Source of the DNA: Lindgomyces ingoldianus
Taxonomy: Eukaryota; Ascomycota; Dothideomycetes; Pleosporales; Lindgomycetaceae
DNA length: 64,000 nucleotides
Reading direction: 5' to 3'
Assembly: GCF_010093535.1 (NCBI RefSeq)
Contig: NW_022985169.1
Span: forward strand, 1,292,589 to 1,356,588
This document shows positions 1-12,025 of the stretch, piece by piece. Every line of letters starts with the position of its first letter. Positions within the stretch are counted from its first letter, which is position 1. Below the pieces are notes generated by a model, which made no database searches, was not told where the DNA came from, and saw only the letters and a list, made by a program, of their open reading frames with translations. A program made the position numbers and the translations under genes.

Positions 1-1365
1 CCACTGCCATCTCCTTCGACTGAAGAGCCAGCAATGCATCCCATCTGATGATGACAGTGTGCGGCTTCCGATATGTGAGTGGATGTCTGCTGCAGAAGAG
101 CTGGCAGAGATACAGAAGCGAGGTAAGTTTGTCACATGAAGCTTTTACATCGCTTCAGGTAGTATCAAATTGTGCTGATCTTGCTCTCAGAAACCACCGA
201 CGACATATCAGACCCCACACCTTACCTCCCAGACTCTGATATCACAGCTATTCGAACCTTCGTCCGCGAGCTCGTTGTGCAATCCGTTGTTCCTAACATG
301 GAGCGCAAAGTCGCAACCTGGAACGAGCAAGTCCTCGCCCGGAGACGAGGTCTCTCAGGCCGCTTCATGTCCTTATCAAAACGCTGGACACCATTTGGCT
401 CCAGCCGGAATAGCTCCTCTCCGACCGTAGGCTCGTCTTCCAATTATGATAGTATCCAAGAATTCTACCGACCAGACGCGCCCGAAGCATTAATGCGCAA
501 ACTGGCGGATTACTGCTTCATGCTGCGGGACTTCAAACTCGCCCTCTCAACGTATGACATTCTCCGCACAGACTTCAACAACGACAAAGCATGGCGGCAT
601 TACGCCGGCGCTGTCGAAATGGCGGCCCTATCCGCCCTGCTCTCCACCAGCCCCCTTTCTTCCAAGACCCGAACTGAGAACATCGATTCCTGGATCGAAG
701 CAGCCGTATACAGCTACACAGACCGCCAACTCAAACCAACTCCCTACTACGCCCTTCGTACCCTCGCCCTAGGTCTCGAACTCCTCCGTCTCCGCGGCTC
801 CTCGGCTGCGGACGACGCTGCACGTTGGGCGTCCCGCATCCTAGAAACCGGGATCGTAGGCCCTGTAGGCCACGCGCTTTTCACAGAACGCATATCCACA
901 TGTTACTCGATCCGCACCGGCATCGGGTCCATGAACCTCGGTGCGCGCCGCCGAAAAGCCGCATTCTGGTCCGTCCTCGCCGCCGAAACCTGGCTCCGCC
1001 TATCTAAAGCCTTGCAAGCAGAGCGCTGTCTAGATACTGCTTTGCGATTATACAACTTTAACACAGAAAATGCTTCTGGGGCTGTCAAACTCCCGTTTCC
1101 GCAAATGCAGGCTTTCATAGATGATCTCCGACAGCAGATTCTAGGATTGCGGTTGGAGATCCGCGGGTTTGAGGAAGGGGACGAGGGCGAGGGGGACGCG
1201 GTGCAGCAGAGTTTGATGGTGGAGGAGGCCACGGAAACATTAGATAAGAGCCCCCGTGCGCATCGGAAGAGCTTGATTGGGGCGCCCCCGCCGCCGATTG
1301 ATGTCGGGCCGTTGAGCCCGATGTTGGAGAGGGGTGAGGGGAGGAGGGATGATCAATTTGAGTGA
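1..1365 (+). CDS. TRS85: TRAPPIII complex subunit Trs85/TRAPPC8, 3' part
   Basis: Trs85 is the specific subunit of TRAPPIII, the exchange-factor complex for the Rab Ypt1 in autophagy and early secretory traffic. The 5' end lies left of the window. The visible frame starts at base 2, runs to 122 (donor GTAAGT at 123), and resumes at 191 after a CTCAG acceptor; the junction restores a Glu codon and the reading continues without stops to TGA at 1363-1365. The segment beginning IRTFVRELVVQS and continuing to NMERKVATWNEQ is the conserved Trs85 block, followed by a Ser-rich loop (SSRNSSSPTVGSSS) and the helical YCFMLRDFKLALSTYDILRTDF region, given here in outline. The C-terminal tail is acidic and then Pro-rich, which suggests disorder. 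Family assignment is from recognised sequence blocks; the exon 1 portion in the window is short. Confidence 0.85.
123..190 (+). other. Intron of the Trs85 gene
   Basis: The 68-nt stretch has donor GTAAGT and acceptor CTCAG. Joining 122 to 191 gives an uninterrupted frame, whereas reading through it does not keep the upstream frame. Confidence 0.75.
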
Positions 1366-4300
1366 ATGAATATATATAGCTGGGTGTTCTTTTAAGATTT
1401 CCTTCGGCCCGGCACATGCGAGAAGAGGCTCTACCTACCGGGTGTTTGGCATTGCAGTGGCGTTGGGGATATGACAAATTATATAGCACAGCACTATCTT
1501 GGCAGAGATGATAGGATAGGATAGATACTCTATACACTGGATAGGCGTAGGCTTAGGGTGGAGGGGGTGTTGGCATTGGCGTCCGGGTATCGGGGATATG
1601 GGTGAGAGACATTGTAAGTAGATGGGAATGTATTTGATTATAACGCCTGGCACTTATCTGCCTGTGTGCCTCTCTGTATTAAGACTAATGGAGCCGCCCG
1701 GGTATATTATAAGATGTTGGAAAAGACAGGGATTGCAACTCCTAGTCGTTAGGGTTATAACCTAGCAAAGACGTTAGGGAAAGGAGTTTACACATAAAAT
1801 GCTGCTTGAGCGGCTCCGGTAGCGTCGAGAAATCCAAAGGGCGACGTGGGGACACGAAGGTATGTGCAACACCACCCTAATGTCTCCTAATATGTCTCCT
1901 ATTATACATCAGTCCTTAGGGTCCTCCCTTTCAACTTGAAGTCTAACTCAATCCCCGTAGGCTTTAAATTCTAAGTCTTGCCCAATCAAGCCCCCCTCCA
2001 CCTCACTCCTTTACCTTCTCTCATTAATTACAAAACCCCGGGTCGTTCCAAATCACACCCAATCAATCCCCTGTTCAACAGCCTCCCGATTCCCCTCTCC
2101 GACCTCCACAGCCTTACCCTCAATCCCCTGCATATCCTTCACAGACAGGATCAGCCGACTCAAAACATTTTAACACACGTCTGGCAGCTACACTCTAATG
2201 CTGTTGCTGTTGTTAAGCCACCGAAGCTTATGCTCGACATTGCTGATACAAGCGCAACAAGATGGGGCTTTTCGTTTAGAGATTCAGATGTGTCGGTGCT
2301 AGTGCTTGTATGTTAGTGTTTGTGATGGATTTGATAGGGCTAATAGCGGGGCAAAACACAGCGACATTGGATACGGATTTCCGGTCATAGGTCGGGTTTC
2401 TAGAAGCACGCCGCTGGAGTCGTTGGTTGCATGGTAGTACTGGGATTGGACTTGGGCAGAAGTGGTGGAAGTTGGGATTAAGATGCCCCAATGAAAGTCT
2501 AGGGGGGGCACTGCGTGACGAGAAGATGATTTAGATTGTGGGAAATTGAGGTTGGGATAGTGTGGCTAGGGATGGTATCTTTGAATGGTGGTGGTGGCGA
2601 ACGGACGGGGCGGGAAAGCTGTGGAGATACTAAGTATTGGATAGAGCATCCCATATTGGGATTAGGACGGTAACCCTACCTGTTGCCTGTTCAACCGTGA
2701 GGTTGAGGCTTGTAAGAGTAGTCCGTGTTCACGAACAGTGTGATACACTATCTGCTACATTATGGGTGTTTTGGTGGTCAGGCTTGGTGAGGCGTTACAT
2801 CTACGGAGGTCCGGACTAAAGCATATTTGGAGAGAGGTAGGCGTACAAGTAATGAGAACATTGAGAAGAAGCCTAGATTTTACAGACACGGTCTCATTTC
2901 ATGACCATTTATGTTGAGTGAGTTAGTTTCCTATTACATGCACATAGACCTGGAGATGGAAGTGACCAGTGGTCTGGGGCTGGCAAACAATGGTGCAAGC
3001 ATTAGTCAAACTAGATATTAATCTCCCCCAGGCTAGATACATTGACTAGCTATACACTGTGACTAGCCAAGGTATTCTTAGGATTAGAATTCTTCTTCTC
3101 TCATGTGCAGCCATAGAAGCCCTTTCATTAAACACCACCCCCCAATGGTGATGGTGGTATTACTTACAGTGCTCTTTACCCTTTACAGCGCCTCCTCCTA
3201 CCCTTTTAGCATCAGGAGGCTTAGAGGGCGTCGAAGTGTTATCCCTATCTTGCTTTAATCCCACGGAATAAACCACAGCAATGATGAGTGTGGAGAGCGC
3301 AAACGCACTCATCTGTAGAGTTTGCAATACCTTCCCACCAACGATACGCAAAGGCGTTTCGAGCACCTTGGTAGACGCAAACTGAAGCGCGCCAACTACT
3401 TGGGTTACTGCGGTGCATGTCGCAAGGCGTCAGAACGACGGATAGGCCGATCATGGATAAAGCACCTCCTTTAGACCACAATCCTGGACGGTTGCTTCTT
3501 GTTGTAGCTGTTTAGGCTACCTTTTTCACCAGCAGAAAAAGTACTAGGAATATTAATCTGAGAATGAATGGGACTGCGGAAAAGGTAAAGAGACTGAGGA
3601 AGATCCTGTATTGAAGCGGAAGAGCCGCCGAAGTCAATGAATCAAAAACGAAGCTGTCTGAGGCACTAGCAGCTTATATTTTCGCAAAGCGGAGAGATAC
3701 TGCCTCAGTCGAGCCACTGCAACGTGTTAGAGCGCAGGACAGATCCCCCGATCTTCCTGCACAGAGACCTAGTATTCTGAACTAGGAAGATTATGAGTAG
3801 ACTTCAGCGCCCGATTAGACGGGAAAGGCTGGGACGTTCTATATTATCTATCCAGGCATCCTGACTTCTAAAATTAACTAGGGGAAGAAGGTTGTTCTTT
3901 GACAGTGCTGAAAAATAGCAAGACAAGTTAGATCAAAGGAGATTAGTGAAAACCACTTCTATGCCGAGCAATGTCGCTCTTAAATTAACGCCGATAATTC
4001 CTTCCAGGTTGAATAATCCCATCATTCGTGCACTATTTCATGACGTCTCCGAAATATCTGTTATTTCTGGAAATGAAGGAAGCGGCGTCAGTCTTCAATT
4101 CTCGCGCGAGATGCTCAAGTCCCGCTCCGCGGCGGTGCGAGTGTGCTCCGTAACGAATTGCTAAATTTAGGATTCAAGTGTTTGCAAGGATAATCCCACG
4201 AGATTAGCTTCACTTCTCTTCGTGGATTCGTACGAAGCGGATTGTCTTACGAAATTTTTCTATGTGCTCGAACATATACTCCTTCTTTATTGCCCTAGTT

Positions 4301-7066
4301 GAAGTTAGCAGTAAGGGGGACAAATTTGATCGATAAACATACATTTCCGGCTAGGCTAAACCTTGGAATAATGAAGGTGACAAGATATTGGAGGATAGAA
4401 GACTCCTATTGTTCATCTTTCCGCGTTGGAAATTCCGGAGAGAGCCCTTGCCATACTGCTCACCTAAACGATTCCTCCACGATCTGTTACAACCAATAGG
4501 GCATACATGAGCAAAATTTAGCAATGCTAGAACAAATTTTTGTGACAGACCATTTGAGACGGCTAATCTAGTCAGTAGAAAGTAAATGTTTGAGACGGCA
4601 GCGTGACCTCATCGAGGAAATACTGCGAACCACATGCACATCGGCATTGCATCTGTTCAAGGGGACTGCTTAGCTAGTATGTTAGATGAATATGGTCTCA
4701 CTTAAGAAAAGAGTGGTATGGAAGGCTCCATTGGTTACTTAGCAGCCCAGGAACCATGATGAAAGAATTCCCCACTGATATCTGACGCTATACGCCTTCT
4801 GACCATCACGCCTCCCCTCGCTACCTTCAGCTGCAAACCCTTTATCCCATCCAGTCCAAAACGCATACACCCTCACTGATTACTCACAATCCCTAGTCTG
4901 AGCTTTCTCAAACTGCCTACTAACATGTGCATGTCTAAGCACCCACGTTTTCACACCCTTCTGCGCGCACTCCACTTCTCCTAGAAGATCAGTCGTGTAT
5001 GCACATGTCAATAGATTGCTAGCATGACTTGGGCTTGAAGTCTCTGTTGTCAATGGCGCGCTGCGTTTTACTATTATAATCGAACTCTGGACCTTTTCCG
5101 GGATGTGTAGTGGATCTCGATGAGTTGTCGGCTTCGACCTGCTGACTGAGCTCAGAAATGTTGGTGTGAGCTGGGTTGTGCACTTCTTCATTCTATCCTA
5201 TAATCTGTCGGAACCACTGGCGTTTGCTGAAATTACACATGCGCGATCATGTATCCCGCCTCAGTCCATGCATCCCAACAGCGTGGTAATCGTCCCTAGA
5301 ATTTCACACTTCTTCCGATTCAACAAAAATAGCTTCTTTTTTTAGATAAGGCTCTTTCTCTAGATTTCCCGCGCACTCCAGACCTATGGTGAATATGTTG
5401 CTACAGAATTCGTGGCTGCAGAATGCGAAGAAAACTTTCCGGAACAGAGAAGTTAGGATTCGAAGGGAGGAAAACAGGGAGGCAGAGTCAATGAGGTGTC
5501 AGATGTTGCCTGCGAGAATGAGATATGAGCTTCATGGCGTGATGGCGAAGGTGGAGTATTGGTGAGATATTTTAAGGTGCAGGTCGGAAAATGTCTGAAA
5601 AGTGGGTTGAGGTTGGTTGCCGAGTAAGGAGGAGGTTGATCATGGTGATGATAGGGCCACAAGAGAGTAGATTTGCATGGTTGTAGTTGGGGATTGCCGG
5701 GAAAAGGACTTCCTTTTGCATCTTGTCATCTAACGGGGAACATGACTGGCTGGTAATTTAGGACAGAAAAGTTCATCCTGTTAACATTCTCCCGAATTCT
5801 AACAACCTGGTTAGAGAATTGACCGATTAAATCTGCATTCCACTTTCGGCACGATCATGCTGTACAACCTTTTGTCACAAATGTAGAATAGTACCAGAGC
5901 AGAGTAGATTATTTAAAGCTCTTGCTAGAATAAGGGAGAGTGTTAAGAGGATTAAAATTATGTTCTAAATTATACTTGCCACGTTCCGTGTTTGGTGACA
6001 AGATGCAGAGCGTTGAGAGGGTTTGTTTCGCTAGCTATTAGGCTGTGTGTGTTCAGTACGGGATACCAAATCCTAAAGAAGAATGAAGCTGAGGGTCTGG
6101 GTGAGCCTTGCTGTGCCGCCCCATCCATGTCATGTCTAAAATCCAATTGAATGAAAGAAATGATCAAAGAAAAAGGAGGAAATGAGGTGCCACGCAAGAA
6201 AAACAATAATGTCTCGAGCCTGAGCAATATCCTGCCCATTGCCTTCTACCCCCTTTCAGCCTCCCTGGGATCCTCTCGTCCAATGCCTGGTCTGACCTTG
6301 ACATCAACCGGGTTTAAAGAGCAACTACAGGCGATGACGCCTTACGTTTGACAGGTCGCCTCTCACTCTTCGTTAATCTCAATGCCCTGTCAATCTTCGT
6401 GATGCGCATTGACAGCCGCGCCGATCCATTGACGGGAAATGGTTGGCGTGAGTTTATTCGAACCCCTTGATCTGTGCGAGGGTGGTGGCACAGACCAATC
6501 GTATTCACGGATAAGCCAGCAAAGGTGCAGACTCCAAACGACGGCTGGCAGCGTTCATGCCTTGACTTCTCACTCCATCAACTCCAACCACACTCTCTAT
6601 CTCCAGGCATTACTCTCGCCATTCTAGGCTCGAGCCTTCAGCCAGCCATCGAGCGCACGAGAAAGGCCTCGCGTACGCAATATCGGAGGTCTGGTCTATT
6701 CTCCGCCCGCAACGGACTTCGCTTCTGCTGGCCGAGGCTGAGATGTATCGGACCTTGAACCTAGACAACCTAGTATATGTATACTTTTTTGTGTCAAATT
6801 GACCTGAACTACGTTACCCCAGCATGCGGCGCGCAATTTCGGAGATTTACTGGCGTTTCAGATGGGAGCAGTGGTTGTCGGGTTGAGATGCTTGGTTCTC
6901 GAGCCGTGCTTGTATGTCGCACAGGCTCTGGCTGAAGAAAGCCTTAAGTATATTCCTATTTCCCATGTTTTTCTAGTTCTGTTTTTGCCATTTTGCCTAC
7001 TTTCATTCGTTTGCACATGCGCGTGCCTTGCGCTTCGTGACGAGCTTGAAGTCGTTCTGTCACAAG
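1366..7066. other. Gene-poor region of about 5.7 kb
   Basis: No convincing gene was found here. Open frames are short, lack family resemblance and lack codon-level continuity. Base composition is mixed, with several AT-rich stretches (for example around 3500-4000, 4200-4600 and 5280-6000). One weak candidate small membrane protein is on the minus strand at 3160-3426 and is listed separately. No tRNA, transposon ends or long repeats were recognised by eye. The last few hundred bases should include the promoter of the gene starting at 7067. Confidence 0.6.
3160..3426 (-). CDS. Candidate small single-span membrane protein (weak)
   Basis: Reading the minus strand downstream of an acceptor-like CTGAC...CACCGCAG gives an open frame of about 88 codons ending at TGA/TAA near 3160. 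It contains an amphipathic stretch (VVGALQFASTKVLETPLRIV), a hydrophobic segment (MSAFALSTLIIAVVYSVGL) and a basic, Gly-rich tail ending KGKEHCK. That organisation resembles a small inner-membrane or organelle protein. No upstream coding exon with a clear start was found, although an internal Met at 3363-3361 could start a 68-residue form. I do not recognise the family. It could equally be a chance frame or a relic. Confidence 0.2.
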   Translation of the reverse strand, partial: LATCTAVTQVVGALQFASTKVLETPLRIVGGKVLQTLQMSAFALSTLIIAVVYSVGLKQDRDNTSTPSKPPDAKRVGGGAVKGKEHCK

Positions 7067-8044
7067 ATGGAATCCGCCGTTCCGATCCGTGGTCTCCTTC
7101 CTCTAGCCCTCTTCTTCCTTCTTCTCATATCCACAGTCGCGGCCGCCGAACAATCCTGTTATGGTTTAGATGGGACAAAACTCGATTCTACATATGGACC
7201 CTGTAAGCCTGGCGCCCGCCACTCTGGCTGCTGCGCTATCCACCGTCCTGCCGGCTCCGTCGACATCTGTCTAGACAATGGGTTGTGCATGGCGACGAGC
7301 GGAGTATACATGGGCACGATATGGCAAGATGGTTGTACCGATTCAACCGGCAAGGATGCGGGGTGTCCGAAGATGTGTCCAGATGGTATGTACCTGCACA
7401 CTACTCCCTCTCTCCCCAATTTCCAACATTGGAGTAATCTTGGAAGGAGCACAAGCACGCTAACACAAAGTCTAGCGACCAACAATTTCAATGGCCTGAA
7501 TAAAGTGCTAGCATGGAATGTCCAAATGTGCGATTACGGAAGTTATTGCTGTCGCGCTGTCGACGACCACAACAATTGCTGCAACAATTCCACCGCGCCA
7601 AAGGTCAAAACGACGTTCCTAGGCGCGTTTAAGTTCGCTACGTCTACGGCTGGTGTTTCTACGGCGACGGCTTCGGTGGCTTCCGCGGTATCGAGTCCTA
7701 GTACGAATGAACCCAAGTCTGTGTTCGCGACAGCCGTGTCGACTGGCATTCCATTTCAGGCCAGCGCGACACCCCAGTCTACTCTTGATGCGATATGTCC
7801 AAAGGATAGGAGTAAGGTTGTTGGTGTCGCGGTCGGCGGAGTACTAGGTGCTTTACTTCTAGGCTTGTTAGGAGCGATGTTCTGGGTATTGAAGAGGGAA
7901 AAGAGGCAAAGGAAGCTGAAGCAGCATTATGAAGCACAGGTTCAGCAGACGCGGGCATACCGTAAGACAATTTTAGTGGAGTCGGATTCGAGTGAGGTGT
8001 TGACTGAGATGCCGTTGGGGGTGGGCTCGAAGTATGGTGGGTAG
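7067..8044 (+). CDS. Secreted/anchored Cys-rich single-span protein, unknown function
   Basis: The exons are 7067-7385 and 7476-8044, giving 295 residues. The start at 7067 is chosen because it is followed directly by a signal peptide (roughly residues 1-27, with a LLPLALFFLLLISTVAAA core). Residues 30-142 form a Cys-rich extracellular part with about sixteen cysteines, including GCCAIH, CPKMCPD, YCCRAVD and NNCCNNST. A Ser/Thr/Ala-rich stalk (about 150-210) follows, then one membrane span (about 221-243, VVGVAVGGVLGALLLGLLGA), a basic stop-transfer KREKRQRKLK and a short cytosolic tail. This plan is common among fungal surface sensors and wall-associated proteins, but no named domain is recognised. 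The 90-nt intron has no stop in frame, so retention would yield a 325-residue form. The gene converges with CnxE downstream. Confidence 0.75.
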   Translation: MESAVPIRGLLPLALFFLLLISTVAAAEQSCYGLDGTKLDSTYGPCKPGARHSGCCAIHRPAGSVDICLDNGLCMATSGVYMGTIWQDGCTDSTGKDAGCPKMCPDGMYLHTTPSLPNFQHWSNLGRSTSTLTQSLATNNFNGLNKVLAWNVQMCDYGSYCCRAVDDHNNCCNNSTAPKVKTTFLGAFKFATSTAGVSTATASVASAVSSPSTNEPKSVFATAVSTGIPFQASATPQSTLDAICPKDRSKVVGVAVGGVLGALLLGLLGAMFWVLKREKRQRKLKQHYEAQVQQTRAYRKTILVESDSSEVLTEMPLGVGSKYGG

Positions 8045-8316
8045 GGGGGATGGCTTTCGTTAGAATGGGGTTTTTAGAATTGCGAAGGGGAGGAGCTTGT
8101 ATGAGTATTGTGTGTGTATTGTCCTTGTAATGATGTTATGGCTAATGAAGGTTGTTAATATCTGTGGGAACTTCGGAACGCATCGTGAGGGTATCGAGTC
8201 ATAATTGTCATAATTATCATAATTAGCAAAACATTAACCGATAAGAGTTCGTTCTAAAAAATGATATAATATTCTGCACGTACATCAATCCTAGTCTGCT
8301 CCTAATATCCCACACC
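8045..8316. other. Convergent 3' intergenic segment
   Basis: This is the 272-bp gap between two genes transcribed towards each other. It contains AT-rich 3'-processing-like sequence, including an imperfect TCATAATTGTCATAATTATCATAATTAG triplication (shown here in parts: TCATAATTG, TCATAATTA, TCATAATTA) near 8200-8227. Confidence 0.5.
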
Positions 8317-10630
8317 TCAGTCTTCAAACTCCCCCAACTTCCCCATTAACAACGCATCCACGCACCCTCCCCTCTTCATCGCCCCCTGGCCTGCTGGCAT
8401 ACACAGTAACGCATTCGCCCCCTTGAAACTTCCGATCCTCGAACTACGCTGACCCCCAGTACTACTCGCATACAGCAAACCATCCTCCTTGGTGACTATT
8501 AAAGCACGATGATACTCGGGTCTTTGCCGATCCATCCTAATATCTTCCTCGAGCGTGACCTTCACCTTCGGTAATCCCAACGGCTTAATCCCACTCGCCT
8601 GATGCAATGACGGCAGCACAAAAAGGTGGAAAGTGACGATCGCGGAAGCGGGGTTTCCGGGCAATGAGAAAATTGCTTTGGTAGCGTGTTCTCCAGCGTC
8701 GTTTTTGACGGGGATAGTGGCGAAGGTAGTAGGCTTTCCGGGCTTCATATTGACGCGGCCGAAGTGGATTGTGCCACCGAGGGAGCGCTCGATGGTTGGT
8801 TTGAGGAGGTCGAGTTCGCCCATAGAGACGCCGCCGCTGGTGATGATGACGTCGACTTTGCGGAAGGCATCACGAAGGGTTTGCTCGAGGGCACCAGGTC
8901 TTTATAAAGTTAGCGTAAAAGATATAGAGAGTATAGAGAGTATAGAAAGTTGTATGTACTTGTCTGATACTATGCCTAGATCTACGGCTTGGAATCTATG
9001 ACTTCGGGTCGCAGTGATGAGCGTTGGTCGGTTCGTATCTCGAACCTCCCCTAGCCTTAGGGGGCCAGGTCTGTCATACGGAATGATTTCGTCTCCTGTG
9101 CTTAGGACGCCGACTATCGGCCTCTTGTACACAGAAACCTCAGTCGTGCCAACGGATGCTAGCAAGCCGAATTCGCCGCCGACTACTGTGACGCCTTCTC
9201 CCTTCTTCATGATGATGTCTCCCTCTTTGACATCGCTCCCCACTTCTCGGACGTTCTCGCCTGTTTTTATGTCATCGGTCAAAATTTCCACCTCTTTCTC
9301 TTCCTTTCCGTCATCAGTCTGCGATTTTAGGGCGGTATCCTCCACCATGACCACAGCGTCTGCGCCTGGAGGAAGCGGGGCGCCAGTCGTGATTCTTGCA
9401 ATCTCGCCTTCTCTCAACTCCTTAACATCACCTGCCTGAGCATGTGATACAAGGGCAACGGGATAAGCCCCTTTGGCAAATTTCGCAGACTTTGGAATCC
9501 GAACAGCATAACCATCGACGATGCTTGCCCGGAAGGCTGGAACAGATTCTCTAGCCTTCACATCTTCTGCTAGTACCGCACCCCCAAGGGACATGTCAAC
9601 TGGAACTTTCTGTACTATCGGTGCTGGCGTATGTTGTGATATGAGCTTCAAAGCCTCATCTACGGCAAGCATCGGATAGGGCGATGATCTATACCTGCGT
9701 GTTGGCCCTGCATTAGGATCGTTCGACTGCGGTCGACCCTCTGATCTGGTATGAGCTCTTGGAATAGCATGGCCTCCATGGCTATGTGAATGATCATGTT
9801 CATGCCCATGTCCATGACTGTAATGGTGATGGGGATATCCACCTGCCGGTCCTAGAACCGGCGTTAGTTGTATCAATATGTTAAGTACACTTTTAAGCGC
9901 TCTCACCACCTTGGTTAGAAGGAGACAAGACACCAGCTTCCTCCTCAAGCTTTTTCAATCCTTCAGCATGGAGAAGCCGCGAGTCTGCTCCTGCTGCTTG
10001 TATGCATGCGTGAGGAAGCAGTTTGATCACGGCTTCGAGATTTTCTTTGGCACCCTTCGGTGATCCAGGCAACGTTATAATGAGACTCTTCTTGCGGACA
10101 CCAGCCACAGGTCTTGACATCAGTGCGACTAGGAGAAGTTAGCGGATATCAAGTCATGTGACATTAGGATCACAAACATGGAGTGACCGCGTATGATGAA
10201 GCTAGCATGCCATAGCTAAAAGATGATCAGAAGAGATGATTCAAGAGTGTGAAGTCGATACCCACACAAGTCCAGGAGCTTGTCTATTCAGCAGAGGCGA
10301 TACAGCCTATCATTGCATCAGTGATTGCGTCTCCGGAGAAAGCAAGTTCGAGATTCTTACCTCTGGAGTAACGTCCTTGACCGCAAACCCAGTGCCCCCA
10401 CTAGTGACAATCAGATTGACTGCATCCTCCCAGTCGCTCCACTTCCGTATGAATTTCTGGATGTCGAGAATGGCGTCCGACACGACGCCGGCTGCTACGA
10501 TCTCCCATTGGCCATTGCTAAGATTGTTAAAGACTTCTTTGAGAACTGGGAAGCACTTGTCTGTGGACGGGTCTTTGGCCGCTGTTTCCGAGACGATGAG
10601 TATTGCTACTTGAAGCTTTGTGTTGGTCAT
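8317..10630 (-). CDS. cnxE: Molybdenum cofactor synthesis protein CnxE (gephyrin-type MogA-MoeA fusion)
   Basis: The enzyme adenylylates molybdopterin (MogA-like G domain) and then inserts molybdate (MoeA-like E domain), the last steps of Mo cofactor synthesis. Six exons were deduced: 10630-10361, 10306-10266, 10215-10178, 10128-9907, 9851-8960 and 8899-8317, for 681 residues. Every junction keeps frame. The G domain shows the TSGGTG motif (about 76-81), MSRPVAG and LPGSPKGAKENL. The E domain shows VDGYAVR, PLPPGADAVVMVEDTA, VLSTGDEI, TSGGVSMGELD and FSLPGNPASA. Domain order is G then E, as in animal gephyrin and unlike plant Cnx1. Residues 198-218, between the domains, hold eleven histidines alternating with Gly/Ser/acidic residues. 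Exons 2 and 3 are only 41 and 38 nt; the exon 2 donor is GTGGGT. It should serve nitrate reductase and other Mo enzymes. Confidence 0.93.
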
Positions 10631-10993
10631 GGTTGAAATGTGAGGAAAGAGGATGTGGAGCATGGAGATGGTCGACCTCGCTGATGCTTTATTCGAACAG
10701 GTGAGCTCGGGCCACACCCTACTTGCTATGCTAGCGCAGATCATGATGCACGTCGGGTTTGTCAACATCACGAGCCCTGCGGATGATAATGATGCAATTC
10801 ACTCATGATACATGCATAATACAGGGCCCTATGTACAGTGTGCAGATTAAAGAAAACCCGTCGCTCAAGAACCGCAATGCCTGCGCTTCGATATGCACTT
10901 TCAAATCCGGTTATCCTGAAAGGGGGCCTAGTCTAATAAATTCCCGATAGCATCGCAGTCCAACTTAAATCCTCCTACTGTCTAACATATACC
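10631..10993. other. Intergenic segment between V-ATPase c'' and CnxE
   Basis: A 363-bp gap lies between two minus-strand genes. It should hold the CnxE promoter and the 3' UTR of the V-ATPase gene. No further coding sequence was seen. Confidence 0.5.
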
Positions 10994-11800
10994 CTACTCG
11001 AAGTCTGGAGCATTGCTTTGAACGAGCAGGCCTATGATTAGGCCAAAAAGTCCTAGGATGGAGCTGAAGATCTCAATGACGAGGATCTTGACGAACCTAA
11101 GTGAAACTTGTAAGAATCTTGAGTTTGATAGCAAATGACGGAGACATGCTTACAAGTTGGGGTCTGCAGCATCTGCTAATGCAGCACTGCTTCCATTGAT
11201 TCCGACGGAAACGCCGCAAACCAGGTTGCACATGCCCACTGTGATGCCAGCCCAGAACAGGGCATACCCGGTGTAGAAGTTGCGGGCTGAGTAAAGCTTC
11301 TCTGAGTCGGAGACGTAGTTCAGTTTGGAGGAGAAGATGATGGCCATGATGACGCCGTAAATGGCCACGACTTCGCAGAAGATGATAGAGATGAGGTTCT
11401 TCGTCCGTATCCTTGGGGCCTTGACACCTCCTCCGACGATGGATACTCCGGTGGTAAAGATTCCCCTAGCAATGGTCAACCTCGCAACTTCAAGCGTGCG
11501 TATGACGGGCATACCATGCCGATCCAACTACTGATAGGCCGATGCAGAGCCCTATTCCCATGCTCGCCCATGTGTAAGGTGATACGCTTTCGAGGAATTG
11601 TCCGACCTGGTACGTAGTGCTTAGAAATAGCTATTGGCCGCAGTTGGAAGAACATACATTGAAAGCTTCGCCCTCCCCATTAAAAAGCATATCTAGATGC
11701 AGATTAGTGACTGCCTACGTCCGCATCACCAAAAGAACTTACACAGGCCAACGACACCTAATGCCACTGAGCCACCGCCTAAGCCATATGTGAGAGACAT
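10994..11800 (-). CDS. VMA16: V-type H+-ATPase proteolipid subunit c'' (Vma16)
   Basis: This is a membrane rotor-ring subunit of the vacuolar proton pump, which acidifies vacuoles and endosomes. Five exons (11800-11743, 11692-11658, 11606-11515, 11465-11154, 11096-10994) give 199 residues, the usual length. Exon 2 is 35 nt. Recognisable blocks are [59 protein letters not shown] (carrying the conserved proton-binding Glu in a membrane helix), [11 protein letters not shown] and [20 protein letters not shown]. The start at 11800 gives a short N-terminal segment ([11 protein letters not shown]) leading into the first hydrophobic helix. It is divergent from the TFIIA gene, with 225 bp between the start codons. 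Identification by alignment to the yeast protein from memory is very strong. Confidence 0.95.
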
Positions 11801-12025
11801 GTCGAGCAGCGGAGGATTGGGGGAGGATGGAAGGCGATAGCGGCTGTTTGGGAAGCTCTCCTTGGTGATGGAAGCACGGAGAGCTGACGATGATGGCTGG
11901 AGCGCGGAACATGCCGCTAGCGCCGTTTCCGCCTTAGTCACGGCCGGTGCCTTGATGAGACCTCACACTGTTTCGTGCTCAATCTCCTCAACACTACCCA
12001 CCTGCTCCCCACGAAACTCGTCAAC
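11801..12025. promoter_or_regulatory. Bidirectional promoter, V-ATPase c'' / TFIIA gamma
   Basis: Only 225 bp separate the two divergent start codons, so both 5' UTRs and both core promoters must lie here. No clear TATA box was seen. Confidence 0.55.

Noticed and set aside
6440..6475. GGTTCGAATA-like sequence on the minus strand resembling a tRNA B box
   Set aside because: No acceptor stem, D-arm or anticodon arm could be built around it.
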